Shown here in pieces: positions 1-7,336 of a DNA stretch of 12,182 bases. Each line of letters starts with the position of its first letter. Position 1 is the stretch's first letter. Source of the DNA: Candidatus Latescibacterota bacterium (lineage in GTDB: Bacteria > Krumholzibacteriota > Krumholzibacteriia > WVZY01 > JAKEHA01); contig JAKEHA010000048.1 of assembly GCA_022615275.1 (NCBI GenBank), positions 1 to 12,182 on the forward strand, written 5' to 3'. Position numbers and translations under genes: made by a program. Below the pieces are notes generated by a model, which was not told the DNA's origin, searched no databases, and saw nothing but the letters and a program-made list of their open reading frames with translations.

Positions 1-1835
1 CCGAAGCCAACAACGGGTTGGGCGCGTGCGGCGCGGCCCCGGGTTGCCGCATCATGCCGCTCAAAGTCGCGAACAACGCGGGGCAGATGTTCTTCTCCTC
101 GATCGTCAACGCCATCTACCACGCGGCCGACAACGGCGCCGACGTCATCAGCATGAGCCTGGGTGCCGCCATTTCGAGCGATCCCAACACCGACGCGGCC
201 ATTACCTACGCGACCAATGCGGGCGTGGTTATCCTCGCAGCCACGGGCAACGAGAACGCGTCCACCATCAGCTACCCCGCAATCAACACCAACGTGATCG
301 GCGTGGGAGCGGCGTCGCCGTGCGGCGATCGCAAGCGCAGCAGCAGTAACACGGGTGAGCTCAATCCCGGCGTCAACCCGGATCCCAACGGCTATACGTG
401 CGACGGCGAGCGCTGGTGGGGATCGAACTACGGCACCAACACGGCCAACGCCGCGGGTGCGGTCGACATCATCGCGCCCACGATCCTCTATACGACCGAC
501 ATCCAGGGTGCGGGCGGCTATCGCAGCGGCGACTACGAGCCGTATTTCAACGGCACCTCGTGCGCGACGCCGTATGCGGCGGGCGTGTGTGCGTTGATCA
601 AGTCGAAGAATCCGTCGTACACACCGGCGCAGATCAAGGCCCAGCTCACGAGCACCGCGCAGGACATTGTCAACGTGGAGTCGGGCAGCGGCTGGGACCG
701 CTACAGCGGCTACGGCATGGTCGATATCAATGCCGCGGTGGGCGGGGGCGGCGGTTGCACGCCGCTCGTGACGGCGAACTTCTCCGGAACCCCGACCTCG
801 GGGACCGCACCGCTGACGGTGAATTTCACCGACCTGTCGACGGGCAGCCCGACCAGCTGGAGCTGGAACTTCGGCGACGGCGGCACCTCGACGGCGCAGA
901 ATCCGAGCCACGCGTACACGGCGGCAGGCACCTACAACGTCACGCTGACGGCCACCAACGCGTGCGGCAGCGACCCCGAGGTCAAAAACGCCTATGTGAA
1001 CGTGACCAGCGGTGGCGTCACCTGGGTCACGATCACGTACGACGATTTCGAGACCAACTTCGGCAGCTACACCGACGGTGGTGCCGACTGCGCCCGCTAC
1101 ACGGGGGGCACCTACGCGTGGCAGGGCACCGACGCGGTCGACATCCAGGACAATTCCGGCGTGGGGTCGTCGTTCTACACGACTACGGCCCGTAACGTGT
1201 CCGGATACCAAACCCAGCAGATCGAGTTCTACTTCCGTGCCCAGAGCATGGAAACGGGCGAGAACTTCTACGTCGAGTACTACAACGGTTCGTCGTATCA
1301 GATCGTGGCGAACTACGTAGCCGGGACGAGCTTCAACAACGGCTCGTTCTACGTCGCCACGATCACGTTGAACAACGGGACGTACGTGTTCCCGACGGGA
1401 GCACGTATTCGCTTCCGCTGCGACGCGAGCAACAACATTGACGATGTTTACGTCGACGCCATCACGTGGCGCGCGACGACGACGGCGGGGGCGTCCCAGG
1501 TCGCCGAGATCGCGCGCGTCGACCGCGAGGGCGACGTCCCGACGATCGAACCGACTTCGGAGCCGATCGCCTCGGAGAGCTCGCTCGGACAGAACTATCC
1601 CAACCCGTTCAACCCACGCACGACGATCTCCTTCACGCTGGCGTCGGAAAGCGACGTCGTGCTGGAGGTCTTCGACGCGGCGGGCCGCCGGGTAGCGACG
1701 CTTCTCGACGAGTCGAAGGGCATCGGCCGCCACACGGTCGACTTCGACGCGTCTCGCTTGAGCTCGGGCGTCTATTTCTACCGGCTGCGGGCGGGTGACT
1801 TCGTCCAGCAGCGGAAGATGGTGCTCTTGAAGTAA
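1..1835 (+). CDS. Secreted S8 subtilisin-like serine protease with PKD and C-terminal sorting domain (5' partial)
   Basis: The open frame runs in from the left edge (first full codon at 3) and stops at 1833-1835. The TTG at 18 is internal, because subtilase sequence (EANNGLGACGAAPGC) precedes it. Counting from that TTG, the oxyanion Asn is N78 (AATGNEN) and the nucleophile is S181 in GTSCATP. The catalytic Asp and His lie upstream of the window. A Cys replaces the usual Met of GTSMATP, and several further Cys (in SPCGD and YTCDG) suggest disulfides in an exported protein. After a Gly-rich linker comes a PKD domain at about 250-332 (WSWNFGDGGTS, HAYTAAGTYNVTLTATN). A beta-rich, jelly-roll-like module of uncertain family follows at about 336-486. 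The last ~85 residues form a FlgD-Ig-like sorting domain (LGQNYPNPFNPRTTISF, SSGVYFYRL, RKMVLLK). In FCB bacteria such domains direct cargo through a type IX-like route to the surface or outside. The likely role is extracellular protein degradation. The family call is firm; the secretion route is inferred. Confidence 0.93.
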   Translation, partial: EANNGLGACGAAPGCRIMPLKVANNAGQMFFSSIVNAIYHAADNGADVISMSLGAAISSDPNTDAAITYATNAGVVILAATGNENASTISYPAINTNVIGVGAASPCGDRKRSSSNTGELNPGVNPDPNGYTCDGERWWGSNYGTNTANAAGAVDIIAPTILYTTDIQGAGGYRSGDYEPYFNGTSCATPYAAGVCALIKSKNPSYTPAQIKAQLTSTAQDIVNVESGSGWDRYSGYGMVDINAAVGGGGGCTPLVTANFSGTPTSGTAPLTVNFTDLSTGSPTSWSWNFGDGGTSTAQNPSHAYTAAGTYNVTLTATNACGSDPEVKNAYVNVTSGGVTWVTITYDDFETNFGSYTDGGADCARYTGGTYAWQGTDAVDIQDNSGVGSSFYTTTARNVSGYQTQQIEFYFRAQSMETGENFYVEYYNGSSYQIVANYVAGTSFNNGSFYVATITLNNGTYVFPTGARIRFRCDASNNIDDVYVDAITWRATTTAGASQVAEIARVDREGDVPTIEPTSEPIASESSLGQNYPNPFNPRTTISFTLASESDVVLEVFDAAGRRVATLLDESKGIGRHTVDFDASRLSSGVYFYRLRAGDFVQQRKMVLLK

Positions 1836-1859
1836 ACGACGGACCAACCGCCGTTAAGG

Positions 1860-1915
1860 GGGGAGGCCCGGTCACTCGAGTCCGTCTCACTCGGGGGCCG
1901 GGCTTCGCCTTTTTT
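1860..1915 (+). terminator. Rho-independent terminator of the subtilase gene
   Basis: About 25 bases after the protease stop lies a GC-rich hairpin. The core stem gcccgg (1866-1871) pairs with ccgggc (1898-1903), and the stem extends outward with a G-T, an A-T and a G-C pair, then further pairs past a mismatch. A run of six T follows at 1910-1915. The loop is long (about 26 bases) and contains the palindrome actcgagt, so it may fold further. Position and T-run fit an intrinsic terminator for the plus-strand transcript. Confidence 0.7.
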
Positions 1916-1937
1916 GGGGGGAGTCGTCCGACCCCCC
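1916..1937. repeat. G6/C6 inverted repeat next to the terminator
   Basis: Six G (1916-1921) and six C (1932-1937) flank a ten-base centre containing gtcg...cgac, forming a compact strong hairpin. It directly abuts the T-run of the terminator. On the minus strand it would lie downstream of the propeller gene, but it is followed there by A residues rather than a T-run, so it is not a standard intrinsic terminator for that gene. It may slow polymerase or simply mark the convergent gene boundary. Confidence 0.5.
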
Positions 1938-1941
1938 GGCA

Positions 1942-1965
1942 CGCAAGCTCGTTCTTTTGAAGTAA
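1942..1965 (+). pseudogene. Orphan 3' tail of a sorting-domain gene (RKLVLLK-stop)
   Basis: The triplets at 1942-1965 read R K L V L L K stop. This differs at one position from the RKMVLLK that ends the protease 130 bases upstream, with other synonymous codons (cgc aag ctc gtt ctt against cgg aag atg gtg ctc, then a shared ttg aag taa). The frame differs from that of the protease. Upstream in the same frame (back to a TAA at 1855-1857) no further sorting-domain similarity is visible. The simplest reading is the surviving 3' end of a second FlgD-Ig-like domain gene lost by deletion. Chance is possible but unlikely for seven residues followed by a stop. Confidence 0.5.
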
Positions 1966-2000
1966 GAGCGAGCGTATGCGCCGCGTGATGGCCACGGTGT

Positions 2001-2462
2001 TTACTCGACGCGAACGATGAGTCCGTAGTACCCGACGAAGTACGTGGTTCCGTCGGCCCCCGTGTGCGCGCCGTTGAGAGTGGAGCCGGTAGCGAACGGC
2101 ACGGCGCTGGGTCCGCTCGCGGAGAATCGGACCAACTTGCCGGCCACGCCGGCCAGCACGTTGTCGTCGTCCGCTCCCGCGAGCACGGGGAACGTCCCCG
2201 AGCCGCTCGGCCAGCGGACCTTGGTGTCGGACCCGTCCCACTGCAACGTGCCGAGATAGTCACCGATCCAGATATTGTCGGCGGATTCGCCCCACATGTG
2301 CTGGACGTAACTGAACCCGCCGATCTTGATGGGAATCTGCGTCCAGGTGGTGCCGTCGAACTGTACGAGTCCATCGCCGCCGAGTGTGACTTCGCCGGTC
2401 GCCGCGACCAAGACCCTGAGGTAGGAGGCGTTGGGATTCGGGAGCTCGCTCCACCGATCGGT
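2001..2462 (-). pseudogene. Stranded 3' third of the WDG-repeat beta-propeller gene, beyond an in-frame TAG
   Basis: This is the continuation, in the same frame, of the gene that starts at 3818. After the TAG at 2463-2465 the frame stays open for 153 codons and ends with a TAA at 2001-2003. It carries at least two more copies of the repeat (QFDGTTW and LQWDG) with the same preceding pattern (MWGESADNIWIGD). It could be restarted at a TTG at 2411, giving 136 residues, but no convincing ribosome binding site precedes that codon. With the first part it would make a 605-residue protein. It is most likely untranslated if the stop is real, and part of an intact gene if the stop is a base-call error. 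Confidence 0.75.
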
Positions 2463-2465
2463 CTA
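2463..2465 (-). other. In-frame amber stop at a conserved Trp position
   Basis: On the minus strand the codons read TGG GAC GGT GTA ACC TAG. Neighbouring repeats have WDGxxW (WDGASW, YDGTSW, WDGTNW, FDGSSW and, after the stop, FDGTTW), so TAG falls on the conserved Trp. A single G-to-A change of TGG (position 2464) explains it. There is no frameshift, and repeat sequence continues on both sides. Confidence 0.85.
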
Positions 2466-3818
2466 GGTTACACCGTCCCAATGCCACAGCGCCTCCGACC
2501 CGACGATCCAAGTGTCGTTGGGGCCTTGGCCGGAGATGTCGTAGAGAGGCACCGTACCGAGGCCCGTATTGACGGGTGCCCACGAACTGCCGTCGAAACG
2601 GACCACGACGCCGCCTTCACCGGCGGCGTACACGTTGCTGCCGCTGGATGCCCACACCGTGTAGAGCGACTCGGTGGTGAGGCCGTGGGTGACGTTGGAC
2701 CAACCGGCCGCGTCGCGTTCGAGAATCGTGCCGCCGTCGCCGACCGCGTAGGCATGATTCGCGTCGAACGTCCACACGTCCCACAGTGCGTCACTGGCAA
2801 CGCCGTCGGACAGCGGCGCCCACGACACGCTGTTGTAGATGGCGACGTTGCTGCTGGCGGCATTGTAGTCTCCCCCGGTGGCGAGACCGACGCCGTACGC
2901 ATACCCGCTGAAGAAGTTGTAGGTCGAATTGAAGAACGGGTCGGAAAAGTCGCTCCAATTCGTGCCGTCCCAGCGGTACATCAGTCGGGCCTGGCCGAGC
3001 GCGTACACCGCACTGGCGCCGGTACCGGTCACGACGGAGAAGTCGTCAAACGCGCTCGAGGTCGTGGCCGTGAACGACGACCACGACGTGCCGTCGTAGT
3101 GCCAGAGTTTTTTGTTGCTCCCGCCGATGAACACCTCGTCACCGGTCACGAAGACCGCGTTGAGCGTGGTCGCCACCAGCCCGGTGGTTACCGACGACCA
3201 CGACGCGCCATCCCAGCGCGCGACGAGTCCGTTGAAGCCCACGGCGTACACGTTGGTCGACGACGATCCGTGGATCGCGTAGTAGGTGCCCGAGGGTAGT
3301 GCGGGCGACTCGTACGGCGTGGCGGCGGCACCATCCCAGTGCACGAGGATACTGCGGGCGCAAAACCAGACGTCGTCCGTGCCGGCTCCCCACACGGCCG
3401 TGAACTCGTCGGAATACCCGGTGTCGATGTCCGTGAACGCGGCGCCGTCCCAATGCAGGACGCACCCCCGGTCGCCGACGACGTAGAAGTCGTTCGGGGA
3501 CGTACCCCACACCGCGTTGAAGTTCACCGAGCGACCCGTGTTCAACACGCGCCACGTGCTCCCCAGAATGATCGCCACGAAGCCTTGGTCCGAACACACC
3601 GCGGCCCCTGCGAGCCCGAAACCCGCCATGCCCGCGATACGGACCGGCGGCGGCATGGGATGCTCGTACGTGATGCGCAGTGGTTGTGTACTCGACGTGT
3701 TCGTGGGCGTGGTTGCCACCGACGTTGCGTCGTCGGAGCAGTTGGAGAGCGATGCCACGAGCGCTGCACACGCGATGATGCGCGCGACGTGAAAGCGATA
3801 CTTGGAATAGGTCTTCAT
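2463..3818 (-). CDS. WDG-repeat beta-propeller lipoprotein, truncated by a premature stop
   Basis: The reading frame gives 451 residues. The start ATG at 3818 has a strong GAGGAGG site five bases upstream. The N-terminus has basic residues (KTYSKYRFH), a hydrophobic stretch (ARIIACAALVASLSN) and C27 in a weak lipobox (LSNC), so an exported lipoprotein is likely. The rest is about ten imperfect repeats of roughly 40 residues with the pattern VWG-S-DVYAVG-G-HWDG-W (WDG or variants near 123, 161, 202, 240, 284, 408 and 447). This is the hallmark of seven-bladed-type propellers related to YVTN/Ycf48-like folds in surface proteins of FCB and myxobacteria. No catalytic motif is seen; a binding or scaffold role is the usual guess. 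The frame is cut by TAG while repeats continue downstream for 153 codons, so this gene is a probable nonsense pseudogene, a readthrough gene or a sequencing error. No clear promoter is seen upstream. Confidence 0.8.
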   Translation of the reverse strand: MKTYSKYRFHVARIIACAALVASLSNCSDDATSVATTPTNTSSTQPLRITYEHPMPPPVRIAGMAGFGLAGAAVCSDQGFVAIILGSTWRVLNTGRSVNFNAVWGTSPNDFYVVGDRGCVLHWDGAAFTDIDTGYSDEFTAVWGAGTDDVWFCARSILVHWDGAAATPYESPALPSGTYYAIHGSSSTNVYAVGFNGLVARWDGASWSSVTTGLVATTLNAVFVTGDEVFIGGSNKKLWHYDGTSWSSFTATTSSAFDDFSVVTGTGASAVYALGQARLMYRWDGTNWSDFSDPFFNSTYNFFSGYAYGVGLATGGDYNAASSNVAIYNSVSWAPLSDGVASDALWDVWTFDANHAYAVGDGGTILERDAAGWSNVTHGLTTESLYTVWASSGSNVYAAGEGGVVVRFDGSSWAPVNTGLGTVPLYDISGQGPNDTWIVGSEALWHWDGVT

Positions 3819-3823
3819 TAGGG

Positions 3824-3830
3824 CCTCCTC
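3824..3830 (-). promoter_or_regulatory. Strong ribosome binding site of the propeller gene
   Basis: GAGGAGG on the minus strand lies five bases before the ATG at 3818. It is the best Shine-Dalgarno match in the window and fixes the start codon, placing the signal peptide at the N-terminus. Confidence 0.75.
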
Positions 3831-3928
3831 GGGACCGACGAACGTCGTGTTCGGATCCTGCTGTCGTCATTCGCGACAACCGAGGCCCGGAAAGGACAAG
3901 GAATCTGCGCGGGCAGAGGGAGGGGCGA

Positions 3929-6613
3929 CTAGCTCGCGGGGAGACCGGCGGCGCGCATCGCTTTCTCGATCGCGGCACGCTCCAACGGATAGGTCATTCC
4001 CCACGAGAGCGCGCGGTGGTGGTTGGAGCGCAACAGCTCGCGGCCCTCGTCGGTTCGACCCTGGGCCACGAGAATCGCCCCGAGCAGCGAGCGCCCGAGT
4101 GCCAGGCGCGGGTTGCCTTCCTTGAGTTGACGCGTATCGATGTCGACCGCTTCGCGACACAGTGGCTCCGCCTCCGCGGACTGGCCTTGGTCGAAAAGCA
4201 TGGTGGCGACCATTTCGCGGCCGATGACGCGATAGGACTGGTCCAGACTTCGCGTGAGGCTGTCGATCTCGGCCAGCGCGCGCTGCGCGTCCGCGAGCGC
4301 CCCGGGGCGCTGCGCGGCGTACGCGACGAACGATCGCTGCATGGAGATGAACGCGTCCGCAGAGTTGCGAGGGCGCCCGCCGCGCGCGATGATCGTCATC
4401 GCGCGATCCAGGTAGGGCACTCCCTCCGCCGGTTTCTCGCGCAGCGCCATCAACACGCCGATGTTGCGACAGGTACTCCCGACGCTCGCATTGTCGGGGC
4501 CCCACGCACGCTCGAGAACGCGCAGGGTTTCCATGTACAACCCGAGTGCTTCGTCGTAACGTTTTCCATCGGTCAACATGATGGCCAGGGCCTCGATGCT
4601 CAGCGCCGTCTCCGGCGAGTCGTCGCCGAACACGCGGCGTCTGGACTCGATGACCTCGCGCTCCAGCGTCTCGGCCATCGCGACGTCCTCGAGCGAGCCG
4701 TAGGTCGCCGCCAGGTTGTGCGTGACCGTTACGATGTAGGGATGGTCCCGAGGAAGGGTGCGCTTGAGGATCTCGAGCGAACGCTCGAACTGCGTGCGCG
4801 CCTGCTCGAAGTCCATTTGCGAACGATACAGCATCGCCAGCGCGTTGTAGTTCGCCGCCAAGTTGACGTCGTCGCTCGACGGCTGCTGCCGGCTGATGGC
4901 AAGGGAGCCGTCCAACAGGCGCGCGGCTTCATCGGTCTTGATCGCCATGATCGCGCTGGCCAGGTCCATCATCGCCGTGCCGACGTCCGCGTGCGATTCC
5001 CCGAGCAAGGCGCGCTGGCGCGCCAGCGATTCGCGGAACAACGGCTCGGCGGCGGCTCCCCCCTTCTCCAACATCGTGAGTTGGGCGAGGCTGTGCAGCA
5101 CGCGAGCGGCGTCGAGTGCGTGCGCGTCGTCGCTTCCGTAGAAGGCCAGCGCCCGTTCGAACAACACGCGTGCTTGCCCGGGGTTGCTGCGCGCCTTGTG
5201 TATCTCCGCGAGCGTCTCCCACAAGGCCGCCTGCACGTCGGGCGCATCCGTCATCCCGGCCACGGACTGCTCGCTCTTGGCGACGAAGTCGCCCACCCGC
5301 AGGGTGTCGCCGCCGGGCGCCACGAGCGGGTTCGATTGCTCGAACAGGTCGGTCAGCACCCCGACCACCTTCTCCGCCTTGTTTCTCTCCGCCACCGCGC
5401 GATCGCGTTCGACCGCGACGCGGTGCGACTGCTGCACCGTGACGACCAGAAACGCGACGGCGACCGCGACGAAGGCGGCCGCGCCCGCGACCCCCCAGCG
5501 GTGGCGTCCCGCGAACTTGCGCGCGCGGTAACGGAAGGTGTCGCGCTCGGCGACGACGGGGAGCCCCGCCAGGTACCTTCCGATGTCGGCGTCGAACTCT
5601 TGCGCGGATTGGTAGCGTCGCGCGGCTTCCTTGCGCAGCGCCATCAGCACGATCCGGTCGAGGTCGCCGCGCAGCGCGCGCGCGTCGGTCTTGGCCACCG
5701 AGCTCGGGGCGGCGGGCTCGACTTCGCAGATGATGCGTTCGACCTCGCTCGCGGCGCTCGAGGGGAGCTTCAACGGTCGCTCGCCCGTGAGCATCTGATA
5801 GAGGAGCACACCCAGCGCGTAGACGTCGGTGGCGGTCGTGACCCGCTCGCCGCGCACTTGCTCCGGGGCCGCGTGCTCGGGCGTCATGACGCGCTCGAGC
5901 GGCCGCGTGAAGGTCGCGTCGGGAGCGGGGTCCAGCAGCTTGGCGATGCCGAAGTCGAGGAGCTTCACCTCTCCCGAAGCCGTGACGAGTATGTTGGCGG
6001 GTTTCAGATCGCGATGCACGACCAGCTGCACGTGCGCCGCCTGGACCGCCGCACACACCGATCGAAACAGCACCAGACGCTCGCGCAGCGACAGCGCGTG
6101 TTGATCGCAGTAGTCGGTGATCGCGACGCCGTCGACGTATTGCATGACCAGGTACGGACGGCCGTCGTCGCTCACCCCGCCGTCCAATAGTGTGGCGATG
6201 TTGGGATGCTCGAGGTGGGCAAGGATCTGTCGCTCGCGTCGAAAACGCTCCGACAGCTCGGGCGCGCGCGCGTCGGCGCGCATCAACTTCACCGCCACCC
6301 GGTGCTCGTACTGTGCGTCGTCGCGCGACGCGAGGTAGACTTCGCCCATGCCGCCGTGTCCGATGACACGCTCTATGCGATAGGGTCCGATGCGAGTGCC
6401 GATGAGCGCATCCGAAGTTCGAGAGGTGTCCTCCCATCGCTCCGGGCTCAGGCGCCGATCGCCTTCGTGGGCGACGAGCATGGCCTCGACTTCCGCGCGC
6501 AGGGCGTCGTCGTCCGCGCACGCGTCGGAAAGGAAGCGCGCGCGATCCTCGCCCGATCGCTCGAGGCAGTCGAAGAAGAGCTGCTCGATCCGTTGCCAGT
6601 TGCTATTGGGCAT
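3929..6613 (-). CDS. Membrane Ser/Thr protein kinase with C-terminal TPR region, partner of the ECF sigma factor
   Basis: 894 residues. The N-terminal segment 1-50 (WQRIEQLFFDCLE, EVEAMLVAHE) is typical of kinases encoded beside ECF sigma factors. The kinase domain spans about 76-345: glycine loop GHGGMGEV (85-92), ATP-binding K109 in VAVK, probable helix-C E127, catalytic HRDLKPAN (D202, N207), metal-binding DFG (220-222) and APE (249-251). All key residues are present, so it should be active. A hydrophobic stretch at about 374-394 is a single membrane span, followed by a charged helix. Residues ~450-870 are helical repeats of TPR type, partly kinesin-light-chain-like (EALGLYMETLRVLERAWG), and would lie outside the cytoplasm as a sensor or protein-binding region. 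The gene starts 45 bases after the sigma factor stop on the same strand, indicating one operon. No good Shine-Dalgarno site precedes the ATG, but the N-terminal family match supports this start. The likely substrate is the sigma factor, by analogy. Confidence 0.93.
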   Translation of the reverse strand: MPNSNWQRIEQLFFDCLERSGEDRARFLSDACADDDALRAEVEAMLVAHEGDRRLSPERWEDTSRTSDALIGTRIGPYRIERVIGHGGMGEVYLASRDDAQYEHRVAVKLMRADARAPELSERFRRERQILAHLEHPNIATLLDGGVSDDGRPYLVMQYVDGVAITDYCDQHALSLRERLVLFRSVCAAVQAAHVQLVVHRDLKPANILVTASGEVKLLDFGIAKLLDPAPDATFTRPLERVMTPEHAAPEQVRGERVTTATDVYALGVLLYQMLTGERPLKLPSSAASEVERIICEVEPAAPSSVAKTDARALRGDLDRIVLMALRKEAARRYQSAQEFDADIGRYLAGLPVVAERDTFRYRARKFAGRHRWGVAGAAAFVAVAVAFLVVTVQQSHRVAVERDRAVAERNKAEKVVGVLTDLFEQSNPLVAPGGDTLRVGDFVAKSEQSVAGMTDAPDVQAALWETLAEIHKARSNPGQARVLFERALAFYGSDDAHALDAARVLHSLAQLTMLEKGGAAAEPLFRESLARQRALLGESHADVGTAMMDLASAIMAIKTDEAARLLDGSLAISRQQPSSDDVNLAANYNALAMLYRSQMDFEQARTQFERSLEILKRTLPRDHPYIVTVTHNLAATYGSLEDVAMAETLEREVIESRRRVFGDDSPETALSIEALAIMLTDGKRYDEALGLYMETLRVLERAWGPDNASVGSTCRNIGVLMALREKPAEGVPYLDRAMTIIARGGRPRNSADAFISMQRSFVAYAAQRPGALADAQRALAEIDSLTRSLDQSYRVIGREMVATMLFDQGQSAEAEPLCREAVDIDTRQLKEGNPRLALGRSLLGAILVAQGRTDEGRELLRSNHHRALSWGMTYPLERAAIEKAMRAAGLPAS

Positions 6614-6658
6614 GGCGTGGTCGCGTCCAATGGCGACGAACGTCGTCGAAACGGGACA

Positions 6659-7237
6659 TCACAGGTCGAGCTCGCGCGCGACTTCCTTGCGCAGCCACGC
6701 GCGCGCGGCGATCCAGTCGCGCTGGATGGTCTTGGTCGACACGCCCAGGAGCGCGGCCGTGTCTTCGAGCGACAAGCCGGCGTAGAAACGCTGCTGTACG
6801 ACCTCGGCGCCGCGTGGGTTGATCTCCGCCAAGCGCGTCAGCGCGGCGTCGAGGGCCAGGACTTCGTCGGCTTCGGTGTCGGAAAGGATCAGGTGCTCGA
6901 CGTCCTCGATCGGCACGTTGGCGTCACCGCTGCCGCGTTTCGCGCGCCGCCGCGTGCGCGCGTAGTCGACGAGCACGCGGCGCATGGTATTGGCGGCGAC
7001 CGCGAGGAAGCGCGTGCGATCGGGAGCGGCGATGCGGTGCTGACGGGCCAGCTTGAGATACACCTCGTTGACGACGGCCGTCGCACTCAAGGTGTGGCCC
7101 TTGCGTTCGTCCGCGAGCCGGCTGCGCGCCATCGCGCGCAGCTCGTCGTACAACAGGGCGACCACGCGGTCCAGCGCCGCGGGGTTTCCCTCGCTCATCT
7201 GGCGGAGCCACTGGGTGACGTCTTGGTCGGGGGACAT
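6659..7237 (-). CDS. ECF-type RNA polymerase sigma factor (TIGR02999/Sig-70_X6-like, kinase-associated)
   Basis: 192 residues starting at MSPDQDV. The sigma-2 region spans about 20-95, with the core-binding helix VVNEVYLKLA and the -10 recognition stretch FLAVAANTMRRVLVDYARTRRR. An acidic linker follows. Sigma-4 is at about 135-190, with helix-turn-helix LSLEDTAALLGVSTKTIQRDW. Where standard ECF factors carry an acidic DAED-like motif before the region 2.2 helix, this protein has SATA (S51, T53). In the related Vibrio EcfP, the kinase PknT phosphorylates a threonine in this region to switch the factor on, so the same control is inferred here. The kinase gene follows 45 bases downstream, and no anti-sigma gene is adjacent. 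The frame is open further upstream (to an ATG at 7360), but that would run into the divergent gene, and the family begins near 7237. Confidence 0.93.
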   Translation of the reverse strand: MSPDQDVTQWLRQMSEGNPAALDRVVALLYDELRAMARSRLADERKGHTLSATAVVNEVYLKLARQHRIAAPDRTRFLAVAANTMRRVLVDYARTRRRAKRGSGDANVPIEDVEHLILSDTEADEVLALDAALTRLAEINPRGAEVVQQRFYAGLSLEDTAALLGVSTKTIQRDWIAARAWLRKEVARELDL

Positions 7238-7260
7238 GGCTGTCGTTCTCGGCCACGGAG

Positions 7261-7266
7261 AATATA
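7261..7266 (-). promoter_or_regulatory. Possible -10 element for the sigma-kinase operon
   Basis: TATATT on the minus strand lies 23 bases before the sigma factor ATG, an AT-rich island in GC-rich surroundings. The hexamer 17 bases further upstream (aacacg) is not a recognisable -35 box, and no GGAAC-type ECF -35 is seen, so this is a weak call. Confidence 0.3.
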
Positions 7267-7269
7267 ACA

Positions 7270-7315
7270 CGGGAAGGAAGGTACGTGTTTTCACTCGGCG
7301 ACCGGGCCCTTCCCG
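7270..7315. repeat. Inverted repeat in the divergent intergenic region
   Basis: cgggaagg (7270-7277) and its exact complement ccttcccg (7308-7315) are separated by 30 bases, with partial outward extension (aca on the left, tgt on the right after a two-base bulge). It sits between the divergent sigma factor and D-aminopeptidase genes, where a regulator could act on both. A nested ccggg/cccgg palindrome lies in the right arm. Confidence 0.4.
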
Positions 7316-7325
7316 GTTGTGTGGT

Positions 7326-7329
7326 AGGA
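7326..7329 (+). promoter_or_regulatory. Ribosome binding site of the M55 aminopeptidase gene
   Basis: AGGA lies seven bases before the ATG at 7337. It supports that start, which places a lipoprotein signal at the N-terminus. Confidence 0.5.
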
Positions 7330-7336
7330 TGAAAGC

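Noticed and set aside
18..20. TTG at 18 as the start of the protease gene
   Set aside because: The frame is open upstream and encodes conserved subtilase residues; the catalytic Asp and His must lie before it, so the gene is cut by the window edge.
2001..2411. Separate 136-residue gene starting at TTG 2411
   Set aside because: It is in the same frame as the upstream propeller gene and continues its repeats; no ribosome binding site precedes the TTG, so it is the tail of the interrupted gene.
2064..3299. 411-codon plus-strand open frame opposite the propeller gene
   Set aside because: It has shadow composition and no domain, while the opposite strand has well-formed WDG repeats.
3862..3878. 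Hairpin tgtcg...cgaca between the kinase and propeller genes as a terminator
   Set aside because: The stem is only five base pairs and no T-run follows on the minus strand.
4016..6190. 724-codon plus-strand open frame opposite the kinase gene
   Set aside because: It is an antisense shadow produced by high third-position GC of the kinase gene; its protein is Arg/His/Val-rich with no recognisable domain, whereas the minus strand encodes a complete kinase.
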